Under the pieces are notes generated by a model. That model was not told the origin of the DNA, ran no database searches, and saw only the letters and a program-made list of their open reading frames with translations. This document shows positions 13,246 through 22,857 of a stretch of DNA of 64,000 bases, in pieces; the first letter of the stretch is position 1; every line of letters begins with the position of its first letter. A program made the position numbers and the translations under genes. The stretch spans positions 117,152 through 181,151 of the forward strand of contig LUCM01000114.1 in NCBI GenBank assembly GCA_008360955.1. Reading direction: 5' to 3'. Source of the stretch: Fasciolopsis buskii. Lineage: Eukaryota; Platyhelminthes; Trematoda; Plagiorchiida; Fasciolidae.

Positions 13246-13900
13246 GTGCCAAAAACCACTCATCTATATACGACAACAGCGGTATTTGACCAGCTTGGGA
13301 GATTCGGCCTGAATTTTTCAGCAACACTTTCCATGGACTCGCACTTAATTTTATTTGCAAACTTATCTTCCCCCGAGACGGAATCATTATTCCACAATGT
13401 TATTTCATATTGGGTGACACTGTCTGTCAGATCAAGAAAAACCCTACGAAACCGGACACAAGTGATAACTGCCGCTATAGGGACAAGTCCGCGCTCTCTC
13501 AGCTCGATCCCACGTACATTCATAATAGATGGATGGGAATACCGGAACCGCAGCAGCAATCCACATACACGAAATAAGAGATAGACAGAGCGAAAGGTTC
13601 GTGCAAAAAAGACCTAGCCCCCAATCGAACGAACTTACCGGGACCGAAATTCGAATCGTGCGTCTCTGTCGTACTGGGTCCATCACAGTCCTGTGCCAAA
13701 TATACGATATGCGGAGAGACAACCGGCCCGATGGTGGAGGAGGTGGAAACGGATGTGGGGAAAAGATGTGATTAGAATGAAAACCGTGCAAATGCATCTG
13801 TGTCCGCGCCCACGCTTGTGCCTGAGCGTGTTGTAAATTCGGGACTGCATAGGCCTTTTTAGCGTTAAAATTTCACTGAAATCGATTAAGTGTATACCAT
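13246..13900 (-). other. GC-richer island with overlapping long ORFs
   Basis: ORFs of 80-117 codons overlap on both strands. On the minus strand one reading (13260-13559) is hydrophilic and contains TQYEITLWNNDSVSGED. Another (13444-13797) has a proline run, a hydrophobic segment (LFCTNLSLCLSLISCMWIAAA) split here as LFCTNLSLCL and SLISCMWIAAA, and several cysteines. Purine-rich blocks occur on the plus strand near 13570-13600 and 13730-13760. The locally higher GC lets stops thin out, so the ORFs may be compositional. A promoter or first-exon region is possible. I see no family motif. Confidence 0.2.
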
Positions 13901-14879
13901 GGGAGCAGGCCCGCACGCGTGAACAGAAACAAGCACACAGTTGCTCGCATTCAAATCAACCAGATGGTCATCTTGGTACTTTGTTGAAAGCTCCTTCCAC
14001 AATCTGTTGGGAGATTACCGAACTGTTGTGCGACAGAAGTCGCGGATTAGTTTTTTCCACGTGAAACAATGTTGACCAAAAGTTACTGGATTTACTTATC
14101 ACCCACTGGATACCATGCGTTTAGTCACATTAATCTATTTGAGTTCGTTGTATACCAATTAATATTTTCTCTCCGTAATCTGGTCAACGATCCGACAATA
14201 TCAATGTGTACCCACACAAATTTTGTGGTGATACTGATCGGAAGAGCACTTAGAATCTGAATTATTGGGATCTCATCCACATATGATGTAACATTGTCTA
14301 CGCAGTCATTCTCTGCTGTTACGGGTTAGGCATGACCAACTGATTGTCATGCACGACACTGTTGTTGCATCAGTTATGAAAAAGTTAATATTGTAATAAA
14401 TGGGGTCAGGGCGAATTGCTATGTTTGTTTTAATTCGAAAATAAAACACGCACATTCATTACCATTCTAGAGTTAAATATTTCTTTTTTCGCGCTCCTTA
14501 GTGTTATTGAAAGATTCGATCGAAATACGACTATCACGGCACATCATCATTACCGACCTACGGCATAGAAGACAAATTATTCTCCAGTGGGCCAAAAAAT
14601 ATTGGTAGAAAAAAATGAACTAAAGCAAGTGATGACAAATGGCTAAGCAACGATTTATTCCAAGCTCCAGATGTGAAAAGACAGAAAACAAAATCTCTAA
14701 CATTCAAAACTACCGGAGAACCACCGTGAATTGTCCCCTATTGTGATACTCCTAATTCCGGAGCATTGAAACCATTATTGGTCAGCTGTTTCAAGAACAA
14801 AGTGATTGAGAATGGACGGAAGTTCAGCGGAGTAATTGTTTTCACCAAATCCAAACAACAACTCAGCTTATTTTTTCAG

Positions 14880-15132
14880 GTTTCTCCGAATACTGTTACA
14901 TCACGCAATAGAGGATCACAAAACACAGAGCAATCTGTCCACCTTAGATTTGCTCTGTTCGTCACAATGACAATTTACGATAAACTAAAATATACTCATT
15001 TGGGAACGTTTGGAAGATGGACTAAATTGAATGACAGTTTACGACTACCAAGGAACTTGTTAGAAAGAGCCAGTCGAGAGAACTTTGATCTGGAAATGAA
15101 AACATTATTGGTACATTTCAAATATACTGCAG
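14880..15132 (+). CDS. putative internal exon, unknown product
   Basis: A strong acceptor (a T-rich run ending TTTTTTCAG at 14879) is followed by 84 open codons and a CAG/GTGATG donor at 15133. Only one of the three frames is open throughout. The peptide is basic and polar, with segments such as IYDKLKYTHLGTFGRWTKL and LLERASRENFDLEMKTLL. No domain is recognised. It would end in phase 1. No partner exon was found on the plus strand within several kb, which lowers confidence. Confidence 0.17.
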
Positions 15133-15443
15133 GTGATGCCTAAGGTAAATCGTTAGTGCACGGGGTGACAAACAAACAGTAGGGCGAAAATAACAAGAGA
15201 GATTTTGAGTATGGCTAAAACACATTCTCAAGTTGATTGGGCTTCATCTATCAACCTTGATATCAGCAGACTGTTTCGAATCGGTTTGGTTGGCAGAATT
15301 TAATAAGTGTAAAATTAATTCAACTGTGGAATGTGTTCAACCTCAGCGGGTTACGAACCAGCGCATGGGGACGATTCCTGCATTTATGTCGCGTGTGCTC
15401 TACGATGGATCCCTAAGTAAGATATCCGAATACCGTTCGGCTT

Positions 15444-15515
15444 GGCCCCTTAGCTCAGCTGGTAAAGCACATGCGGTGTGAGTAAGTGGATTTCAAATCC
15501 CGCCTAGGTCGAGAA
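15444..15515 (+). repeat. tRNA-derived SINE head or tRNA pseudogene
   Basis: TAGCTCAGCTGG (15451-15462) is a perfect A-box / D-arm match, and GATTTCAAATCC (15489-15500) is a good B-box / T-arm match at about tRNA spacing. The 5' GGCCCCT has no complementary 3' AGGGGCC, because the 3' side reads CCTAGGTCGA. The acceptor stem is therefore broken, which points to a tRNA-derived repeat or pseudogene rather than a working tRNA. No poly(T) terminator follows directly. Confidence 0.55.
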
Positions 15516-16097
15516 ATTTTCATAGTTGGATTAGTTCTACTTTTCGTCACAACAGTTGTTTTCGAACACAGGCCGCCCCTAGATGGATAATAAATGATAA
15601 ATTCAAATTTAGTCTGACAAACCTTGCGAATGATATCTATTTCACTGCAAATATTTACAACACAAAAATCTAATCTAACTAAAAATTATTCATAAATGCA
15701 GTTCAAAGCTAAAGTAACGAAACCGTCTGAGCTGTATTTCAAAAAATACTGGTCATTGTGGAATATTCGTGCGTTCAGCTATCACAAACTGCAGCGTAAC
15801 GCACGCCGTGGGATTGCGTGGATTTGTATTTTTCTGAACATAATGGAAATTGCACAAAAATAGGTCGGGGGATGAGGATTCCAGACAAATTTGTTAAAGA
15901 CAAGCAATCCGATGCAGCTAAACGGACGCTTTGTCAGCGCGGTTCGGTGACAAAACCGCACACCTATCCGACCGACTTGGCCCGAAGTTGTTGGTATTGT
16001 ATTGATCACTCACAAAAATCGAATATGGTTAGTCGCAGCGGGACAAATACAATTTACTTAACTAGAAACATTTTTTGTCACAAATTAAAAAAATAAC

Positions 16098-16162
16098 TGG
16101 GATGCGAGAAGATCCCCCAGTCGGGTTGTTAGGATGAAATAATAACGGCCCTTCCACTGTGT
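16098..16162 (+). repeat. hammerhead-ribozyme-like relic of a SINE
   Basis: A core-like block GCGAGAAG (16104-16111) is followed by ATCC (16112-16115). ATCC pairs perfectly with GGAT (16132-16135), and GAAA (16136-16139) comes directly after. This is the stem II / GAAA layout of hammerhead ribozymes (CUGANGA, stem II, GAAA). ACGGCC and CCACTG follow, resembling the stem III / stem I side of schistosome-type hammerheads. The first box lacks the conserved U, so catalysis is unlikely. No clear A/B box lies upstream. Confidence 0.35.
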
Positions 16163-19100
16163 TGATAGTCTGCAACCGAACAACTCGGCCAGTAGAGTGG
16201 TATGTGGACTTCTAGGCTACTGGACTGTCAAATATATTCGATGAGTGTTCGTAACTCACAAACTGTTTTGTAGTCCATTCTGGAAGCGAACCATAGTAAA
16301 CGGCTATAAGCGAGGTGAAAAATTAACTCATTAGATTTTTGATTCATCCCTAAATTTTGGCTTATTCTATTATTCATACGAATTCGCAAACAGTCAAATA
16401 ATGTATTTGTGCAAACATATATTTATATATGTAAACTGCATGCGCAGCCCAGTCACTTGGCATCTTCCACTAACCTCGGTTATGCGCAGAGAGCAAGGCT
16501 ATGTGCTATTCGACGAGCATCGAGGTTGGAGATAGGGGAACAGTTGAAATTTCGACTATAAACCGTGATTAAGTTTGCATATTACTTACCCAATAATCAG
16601 CCGTCGACAGGCAGCACTATAGTCGAGGAAGTGATGCGTTCCCTGGAAATCGGTTTTCTGTTTATGAAATACCACTGTGATGTGGCAAGTTCAGCTGGCA
16701 ATTCAATAAGACTACAACCTCAACTTTTCCCGACATTGCATGTTGACGGAGGCGCATAAACTGAATTTCACGGTCATTGACCGTGATTTGATCTCCGCGA
16801 AGCGTAGAACTCGTGACCCATGTTGATCAAAGGACACATGAATGGAAAACCGGTCACTTTCACCCACCAGTTTGCGAACGCTGCGTTCAGCTCTGTTGGC
16901 CTCCAGACCAATTATTTTGACCGAAAGCATAGAGTGAGGTGTTTGTGTATCGGAACAGTACAATCTAAAGAGAAACCATAGTTTTGCTGGGCAATGGACG
17001 ACGAAGAGCAGCAGCCTAGAAAAAATGACGTACGTGGTGAAAATTACACGAATGTCTTCTTTGCTTTCGTCTTTCCCTTGCATCGCATTTCTTATTTTTG
17101 CCATGACTTTGATTACACTCGATGTGAAATCACATTTGAGCATGTACGCATGATTACATAGATACTTAGTCTTCAATAGGAGACGAACTACTTTCCAGGT
17201 TAACTGAAATGACTGTCAATCTCTGACTACTCAAGATGTCGAGTAAAGAAATTATACCACTTGTCCGTAAAGAACAGGCTATCATGAAATTTGGCATTCG
17301 TTTTTGAATTCGATGATCGCGTAAGGCAAACCAGTTGGCTGTACTATCAAAAACCGCGCAAATTAAATATGAAATCTTTAATGGTCAGCTAATTAGTGAT
17401 AGTGAGGATCCATGTGTATACAGAATTAAATTGGCTTACATATAGAGAACAAAATGATGTTTTGACTAACGGCCACGATAAAATTTCAATTTATCCGTCG
17501 TTACATCCAAGAACCACACGAGATTACTTAATTTTCAATTAATCAACCACCCCAAATTGATACCTAAGCTTATCTGTAAATAACATCCGTTCCCAATATA
17601 TGATGGTGGTAATAAGTCGATGGACCATTCTGCGATTGCATTCGTTGTCCGTTAGCTATGAGCGTTACCAAGCAGCCCTCCTGTACTGAGTTGGTACTGC
17701 AGTAACTGCATGAGAAGGCTGTATTTTCTCTTGGGAAAAAATAAGCCCAATTCCGAAATTCTTTCTGGCTTTCGACAGAAATGGCTAACGAGCAAAGAAA
17801 AGACTGGTGAAAGGAACGATCCTCAACTATTTCAAAAATGATGATTATCCAGTTCAGTTTCAGTTTGCACATCTACTAACCTTGCACTAAGTTGTTCAGG
17901 TTTGGGTTGCTACCCCAGGGAAACACCCAATGAAAGCAAAGAAGAACAAGGAACAATGAAAGTTCGAAAGCAAAGTAATAAGTGGAGGAACCGTACAGGA
18001 GAATAAAGGTTTCCAAAGCAAGAACGCCAATGATGGCACAATTGAGTCATGTCACCTGTCGTCTCGAATCATCGCTTCCGCGGGTCTCGTGGACTTCATC
18101 TCGGTAGTCTAATTGCATCTAGACGAGCCGGTCCACCGGTTAGTGTCCATAATTTTTTCTCATACTATCGACTGGCCACTTCGAACCACCTTCCACCTAA
18201 AAACACGAAAAACAACGTGCAGCAAGGCAGTCGTTCTGTGGGGATGTGCGAAACCTCCAAATCACCTTAAGCTATTCTGATTCGGTGACTGTTTCAATGA
18301 CTGAGTGCTAGGACCCAGTACCTTGCGGCTAGCAACGGATATCTTATACCGGTCCAACCCCAAACTGAGATTTGGGCCACGAGGAACCGGAAAGTTAAAT
18401 CATCAAACCGAACGAGAATAACTTTCCACAGCTCGATAAAACGTAGTTTCCTTGTTAAATAGGAACAAAAACAGCAAAAACGACAACCTCAACAATGGCA
18501 GCAGCATCAGCATCAAAACAGTTCGTTGACCGCCTTATTTGCCTGATCCTAGCAAAGAATAAACCCCCGTCCGCGTCTCTGGATAAGATTAATCTTCTCA
18601 AATTGGTCTGAAAGATACGGTCACAGTAGGTCGTCGTTTTAACGAACCACGTCTAGATATCAAATAACACTACCGAATATAGTTTATAATCAAAACCCCA
18701 AGCGTTTTGTAAATATAATTACGCTTCTGCTTTCGGCTCAAACAGATTACTAGAGTGCCATCGAAGCAAGTTTACTGATTGCGTAAAACGCTCTTTTCAG
18801 ATTGCATCACTTCACAGACAAATAGACAATTTGAATTTTCCAACTCGGTTGTTTTTCGGCGCGGAAAAAAATGTTTAATGACAAACGGTAGAAAGACCGT
18901 GTGTCGGTAACTGAAATACCACTATGCACAAGATTAAAGCGACAAATTTTTTAGTGCAGAAGGGAACCACGTACGCTTTCTTTCATCGCTGTCAGTATGG
19001 ACAGGACTGCCGAATCGAAATGGGCAAATAAAATGCATGCTATTTGTCGGGGATTTTTATCGTTTGAGCACTCGTGATAAAGTCAACTTCTCCCAAGGAC

Positions 19101-19352
19101 TCATATTATGCGCTGACAAATTTCGCTACATGAAATATGCTACTGTTAGCTGCATTGAATGCTGGCTATCAGATTTCAACCTAGCATTGTCTGTACTACC
19201 ATTTTCATACTGGCCTTAGTGACCACGTGAAAGCAACAGCATGGAAAGATAAAACATCTTGCTACACTGATTTGAGTAAAATGAACATTGGAAGAGAGAT
19301 GAAGATCCCAGGAACCTGCCGAATTCGTTGAAAGCTTTGTAAAATCCACTGA
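16163..19352. other. unassigned
   Basis: ORFs near 16712-17176 (minus) and 18049-18270 (plus) are unremarkable. At 18.47-18.54 kb a glutamine-rich reading follows a fair acceptor, but it is only about 26 codons long. No RNA gene or transposon motif was seen. Confidence 0.3.
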
Positions 19353-19680
19353 GATAATGGTAATGATATTAATAATAGTATTAATACTAAAACGCATTTG
19401 GGACCCGGAATTCACTGTTGGTAACGAGTGCAAACAGTGGATCGATTTTCCAATCGGCCAGGATTGCGTCAACGAGTGCGACCTTCAGCGTCTGTACACG
19501 TTTCCGTTGTTCCCTCACTGTTCAGATACTGAGGGTTGTCCTGGTCGTGATATCTGTGCTCTTCCAAAGGCGCCTACACAACAGAAATATTTGAGGCCAC
19601 AAACTGCAAAGATAGAAATTCTTTCCGAATGAACACTGAAGAGGAAGATTTGGACCAGAGAAACAAATAACGGTAACTTT
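19353..19680 (-). repeat. possible antisense LINE 3' end with ATT-rich tail
   Basis: Read on the minus strand, a unique stretch with GAATTCCGGGTCCCAAATGC runs into a degenerate (ATT)n tract (19353-19388). This is the usual layout of an ATT-tailed LINE 3' end. The body to 19680 contains no motif I can assign. Directly beyond it the plus-strand RTE-like fragment begins. Only the tail structure supports the call. Confidence 0.25.
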
Positions 19681-19779
19681 ACGGAAAGAAAATCCCAATG
19701 ATCACCTAGGACCGAATTTCACCACTTCTCAAAGTTATGTTATGGAATGTGCTCGACAGATGAGAGCGCTCCTCCGAAA

Positions 19780-20600
19780 GATGGTTTGCCGATGACCTTG
19801 TGATTGGGATTTCATTGAATGAATTGTGGCACATCGTCGGTCTAAAGCCTGTCTTTTTTGATCTCAAAATGGCGTTCGACTAAGTTGAACGTGCAGTTTC
19901 CTGGCGCTGCCTTTTATTGATTGGCTTGCCTTATATACGAACAGCTGAAGCCGAGTTCATACTTACGCCAATTTTTCACTCGAATTCACCAAGAAAAGTG
20001 ATGTTTTCCAGGAGTGTGCCATTTAACTCTTCATTTTCGAATTTGGTGATTACGGGGATATTCTCAATAGTAACTCTGATATTATGTCAGACAGAAAACT
20101 GAGTAATTTAGAAAATACGAACTAAGATTCCACTATTTAAACACCATTATCTTGGTATTATTGGCAGAATACAGTGGGAGAATTGCGTTAGTAACTCAGA
20201 AGTTAGGCCTAAGGTATTAAACTCTGAGGTTCAATCCATAGAACAGTCACCGAATATCAATATTGTAAGGTGTTTGGGCCATGTTTTGAACGTGCACAGA
20301 ACCACCTGCCTCAGCGAACACTGTTCTCCAAGACATGCAGTTGTTGGGAATTCGGTCAAGGCGGTAAATCCATGATATAACAAAATGGCATGAGAGGCTC
20401 AACTAACAGGCTGGCTTGTATGTCTAGATAGAATATCGTGTTGAGGTCCGTAAGATCTCAGGAAATATTTGAATACAAGACGTGACGTGATTTAAGGCGG
20501 CAGTTAATGGCGATATTCTATTTATAATCTTTCTTTTTCCATATATTTGTTCATTGCGTCACGTTACGTGTGTTCTTTCGCCATATTTCCTTCATTATTT
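19780..20600 (+). mobile_element. decayed RTE-like non-LTR retrotransposon fragment
   Basis: This is a reverse-transcriptase fossil with frameshifts and stops. The RT palm motif A is visible as VFFDLKMAFD (19851-19880), where RTE and related LINEs have a LDLKAAFD-type motif. A shifted frame then gives LYTNS (about 19930), and near 20003-20044 there are remnants of the VRQGC...LF.F block. Further on, NINIVRCLGHVLN (20253-20291) matches the conserved (R)WLGHVLR block of the C-terminal region of such ORF2 proteins. A T-rich 3' region follows to about 20600. The second catalytic box (YADD) and the segment between the two parts are missing or unreadable, so an internal deletion is likely. The element is 5'-truncated. 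LINE-encoded RT normally copies its own RNA at a nicked target; this copy cannot. Confidence 0.7.
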
Positions 20601-20914
20601 TGTTGATTAAACGATGAGGTGGGGGTAGTAAACAACACCGGAGTACAACAGTGCAATCCTAGTAGTTTTCAAACTGAAATGAACAGAACTGCCTGTTTAA
20701 AGACGGTCATATTTTAAGAACAAACAATCATGATAATCAATCGACCTCCTAAAACAGAAATGCAGCATCACTAACGCATTAGAGGGGTTGAATTCACCAG
20801 CTATCTGACTATCTGAACGATCTATTTCGACCGACCAGACAAAGAGAAAATACGTTAGTTAGTATATCACAGAGTAGACCTGTTCAATAGACCGCTAAAA
20901 GATGGTTCAGGCAA

Positions 20915-21030
20915 TGCAGCGGTTATGATGTTCGACTCACGATGGTTCACCTTCACTTTGCCTCGCAGTTTCAAATCACGATGGATATGCACTGCTGCCG
21001 AGACTTAACAGCAGCACAGTACTTTTAACT
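20915..21030 (+). repeat. tRNA-derived SINE copy with truncated hammerhead-like part
   Basis: GCAGCGGTTATGATGTTCGA (about 20916-20935) looks like a D-arm / A-box region, and GTTTCAAATCACG (20969-20981) looks like a B box. GCACTGCTG (20989-20997) and CAGTACTT (21017-21024) follow. These would be the two arms of stem I around a hammerhead core, but only about 19 bases separate them, so the core and the GAAA box seem deleted. The order of parts matches the 48.4-kb copy. Confidence 0.4.
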
Positions 21031-21492
21031 TTATCAAAAGGGGATTCGAGAATGTCGGTTAGTGAATAACGATTTCGCAAATAAAACTAATTTGTTATTA
21101 CTAACCGAGTTAGGTGTTTTAAGCAATAAAAACCAACCACGCGAAAGGTAATGTAATTGCTTTGATGAATATTTCTGTCGGATTCGATGTAGGAGCAACA
21201 ACGGAATGTGGTTAAGCCGCATGTCAGCGACTTATGCAACCCCGTAGTCAGTATCAAATAAAAAGGTAAAATAGGGACTTCTAGACTACGCTGTTGCCAT
21301 GCTCTGAAGCTGAAGAACCATCGTACGAAGCGGGTTTCTACTGCCTAATAAGCTAACCAGCCAGCGCTAGATGAATCAGTCGATATGTCACGTTGGCCCG
21401 TGTAACTCACAATGATAAACCATCGGTCGAAGTGCACGTGTGTGCTTTCGCTTACGTTGATGTATGTATTTGATTAGTTCAGACACTAAACA

Positions 21493-22025
21493 TTACGCTA
21501 TTTTATAATTTTTCTTATCTGGTGAGCTTTTATTTTCCGATCGGCGAATACATGCCATCGATGACGCATAAATCAAACAACGCATGCAGTGCTCACTGGC
21601 TGACAAACTGGTGTTCAATTTCCATGCAATCCTTAAATGGAAGTGCATTGAAAGGGCGATTCTTTGGAATAATAAATTACTGCGATAATAGAAAAACCGA
21701 TCACTAAATTCTATGAATGAAAAACTAATTAAATTTTCGACATTAGTGTTGGTCAAATCTATGCAAAGCATATTTACCATTCCATACGGGAAGCCGGTAG
21801 AACAGCACCAAAGTAACCGACTATAGCTAGACAAACGAAAATTTTGTAACCCTGACACGTTGAGTCCATTTGTCTGGTCATGAAATTCACGTGTGTGAAA
21901 TTCCCACTTTTTATTCCATTAGCAAAAGAATCTGAATTAAACGGACAAACACTTATTCCCCAGCTTTTTCCAAACTGTTCGAGAGAAAGAAAGCCGCATG
22001 AAACAGTTGAAGAAATTCCAAACAC
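21493..22025 (-). CDS. putative two 3'-terminal exons, possible membrane protein
   Basis: This is the best exon model in the window. An acceptor (ATGTTTTTCAG) opens an exon at 22025 that stays open for 82 codons to a GTAAAT donor (exon end 21778). After a 98-bp intron, a second acceptor (TTTCTATTATCGCAG) opens 21679-21493, in matching phase, to a TAA. The first exon encodes several cysteines and a hydrophobic run (IFVCLAIVGYFGAVLP) near its end. The last exon is basic and ends in PDKKNYKIA. I do not recognise the family. Membrane location is inferred from the hydrophobic run only. Join phase to the exon candidate at 22400-22551 does not fit directly, so another exon may lie between or the two belong to different genes. 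Confidence 0.3.
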
Positions 22026-22399
22026 CTGAAAAACATTATGGACTGGTTTATGCTACTCCTACTTTAGCCCAATTAGTTATAATCAACGTGTGCCAGATCT
22101 ACCGATCTCTCTTCCGATTAATTTGTGTTACATCCGTGTTAAGTAGAGATAAACTAAATTCAGAGCAGAATCATATTCTCCGATCCGAAAAATTACTCCG
22201 GTTAACGGAAGAAAAGCAAAATAAAACTTCGCGCTTCCTCTAAGTCATTGACTAATGTGATTTTTAATGAACTGTGGAACCTTTCGTATGAATTGCCTGT
22301 CTGACCAATTGACAAAGTACGGATTATTATATGTGACCGTACCGTGCGTAAGAGTTTTGCTAGCCTTACCGACTGCTATCTTTAAAATGTCCTATTTAC

Positions 22400-22857
22400 C
22401 TTTCCGTGTGCATTGATGATGGCATTTCAAATACACGAGTCGCTTTAGCATTATTTCGAATCTCTTTTTTGGTGACATATAGAAATGCAGTCATCAAAAT
22501 ATCTGACATGGTTGACTCGCGGTAATCCCATGCAAACAGAGCTTCTTGTAGCTGGAAGAAATTTGATAGATAGATAGATCTGGACGCACAACCACAGTAT
22601 GTATCATTTGTAAACAAGGGAACTACAGGTTACCGTTACTGTGACAATAAGTGTTTAAAACGGGGACTTGTTCGGCTGAGTTTACCCCTAGATCCGATTT
22701 GATCAAATAACGGCAAATGGTACGCGCATAACAATGCACCGGTAAGTTTAACTTTATCAAATGCAACTGAAAGAGCCCGCATTGCGTCTTGCCAACTGAA
22801 TCCATCTGTTGAGTATTCTGAGGTGGTGAACTCAGCTTGCCAATTCTTCAAACGATA
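22400..22857 (-). CDS. putative pair of internal exons, unknown product
   Basis: The exon 22857-22640 is preceded by a TACTAAC branch-point-like sequence and an AG. It is open for 72 codons, with segments KNWQAEFTTSEYSTDGFSW and AMRALSVAFDKVKLTGALL. It ends at a GTAACG donor. The next exon starts at 22579 (acceptor GTGCGTCCAG, phase-compatible) or at 22551 (stronger acceptor TTTCTTCCAG). It runs to a good AAAG/GTAAAT donor at 22400 and contains LFAWDYRESTMSDILMTAFL. The two splice sites of the second exon are among the best seen here. No domain is recognised. The intron between the two would be only about 60 bp. The start and upstream context are unknown. Confidence 0.27.
22566..22580 (+). 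repeat. short TAGA microsatellite
   Basis: Three to four tandem TAGA units. They overlap the pyrimidine tract (on the minus strand) of a candidate splice acceptor. Confidence 0.6.

Noticed and set aside
13444..13797. signal-peptide-like, cysteine-containing minus-strand ORF
   Set aside because: It overlaps equally long ORFs in other frames within a GC-rich patch, so the frame cannot be chosen. Reported only as an island.
18290..18325. CTGAGTGCTAGGACCCAGTACC, hammerhead-like order of parts
   Set aside because: The GAAA box is missing and the match depends on two assumed deletions.
18470..18550. glutamine-rich exon (QQQ and QHQH readings)
   Set aside because: Only about 26 codons after a fair acceptor. 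A CAG/CAA-rich tract alone gives such a reading.
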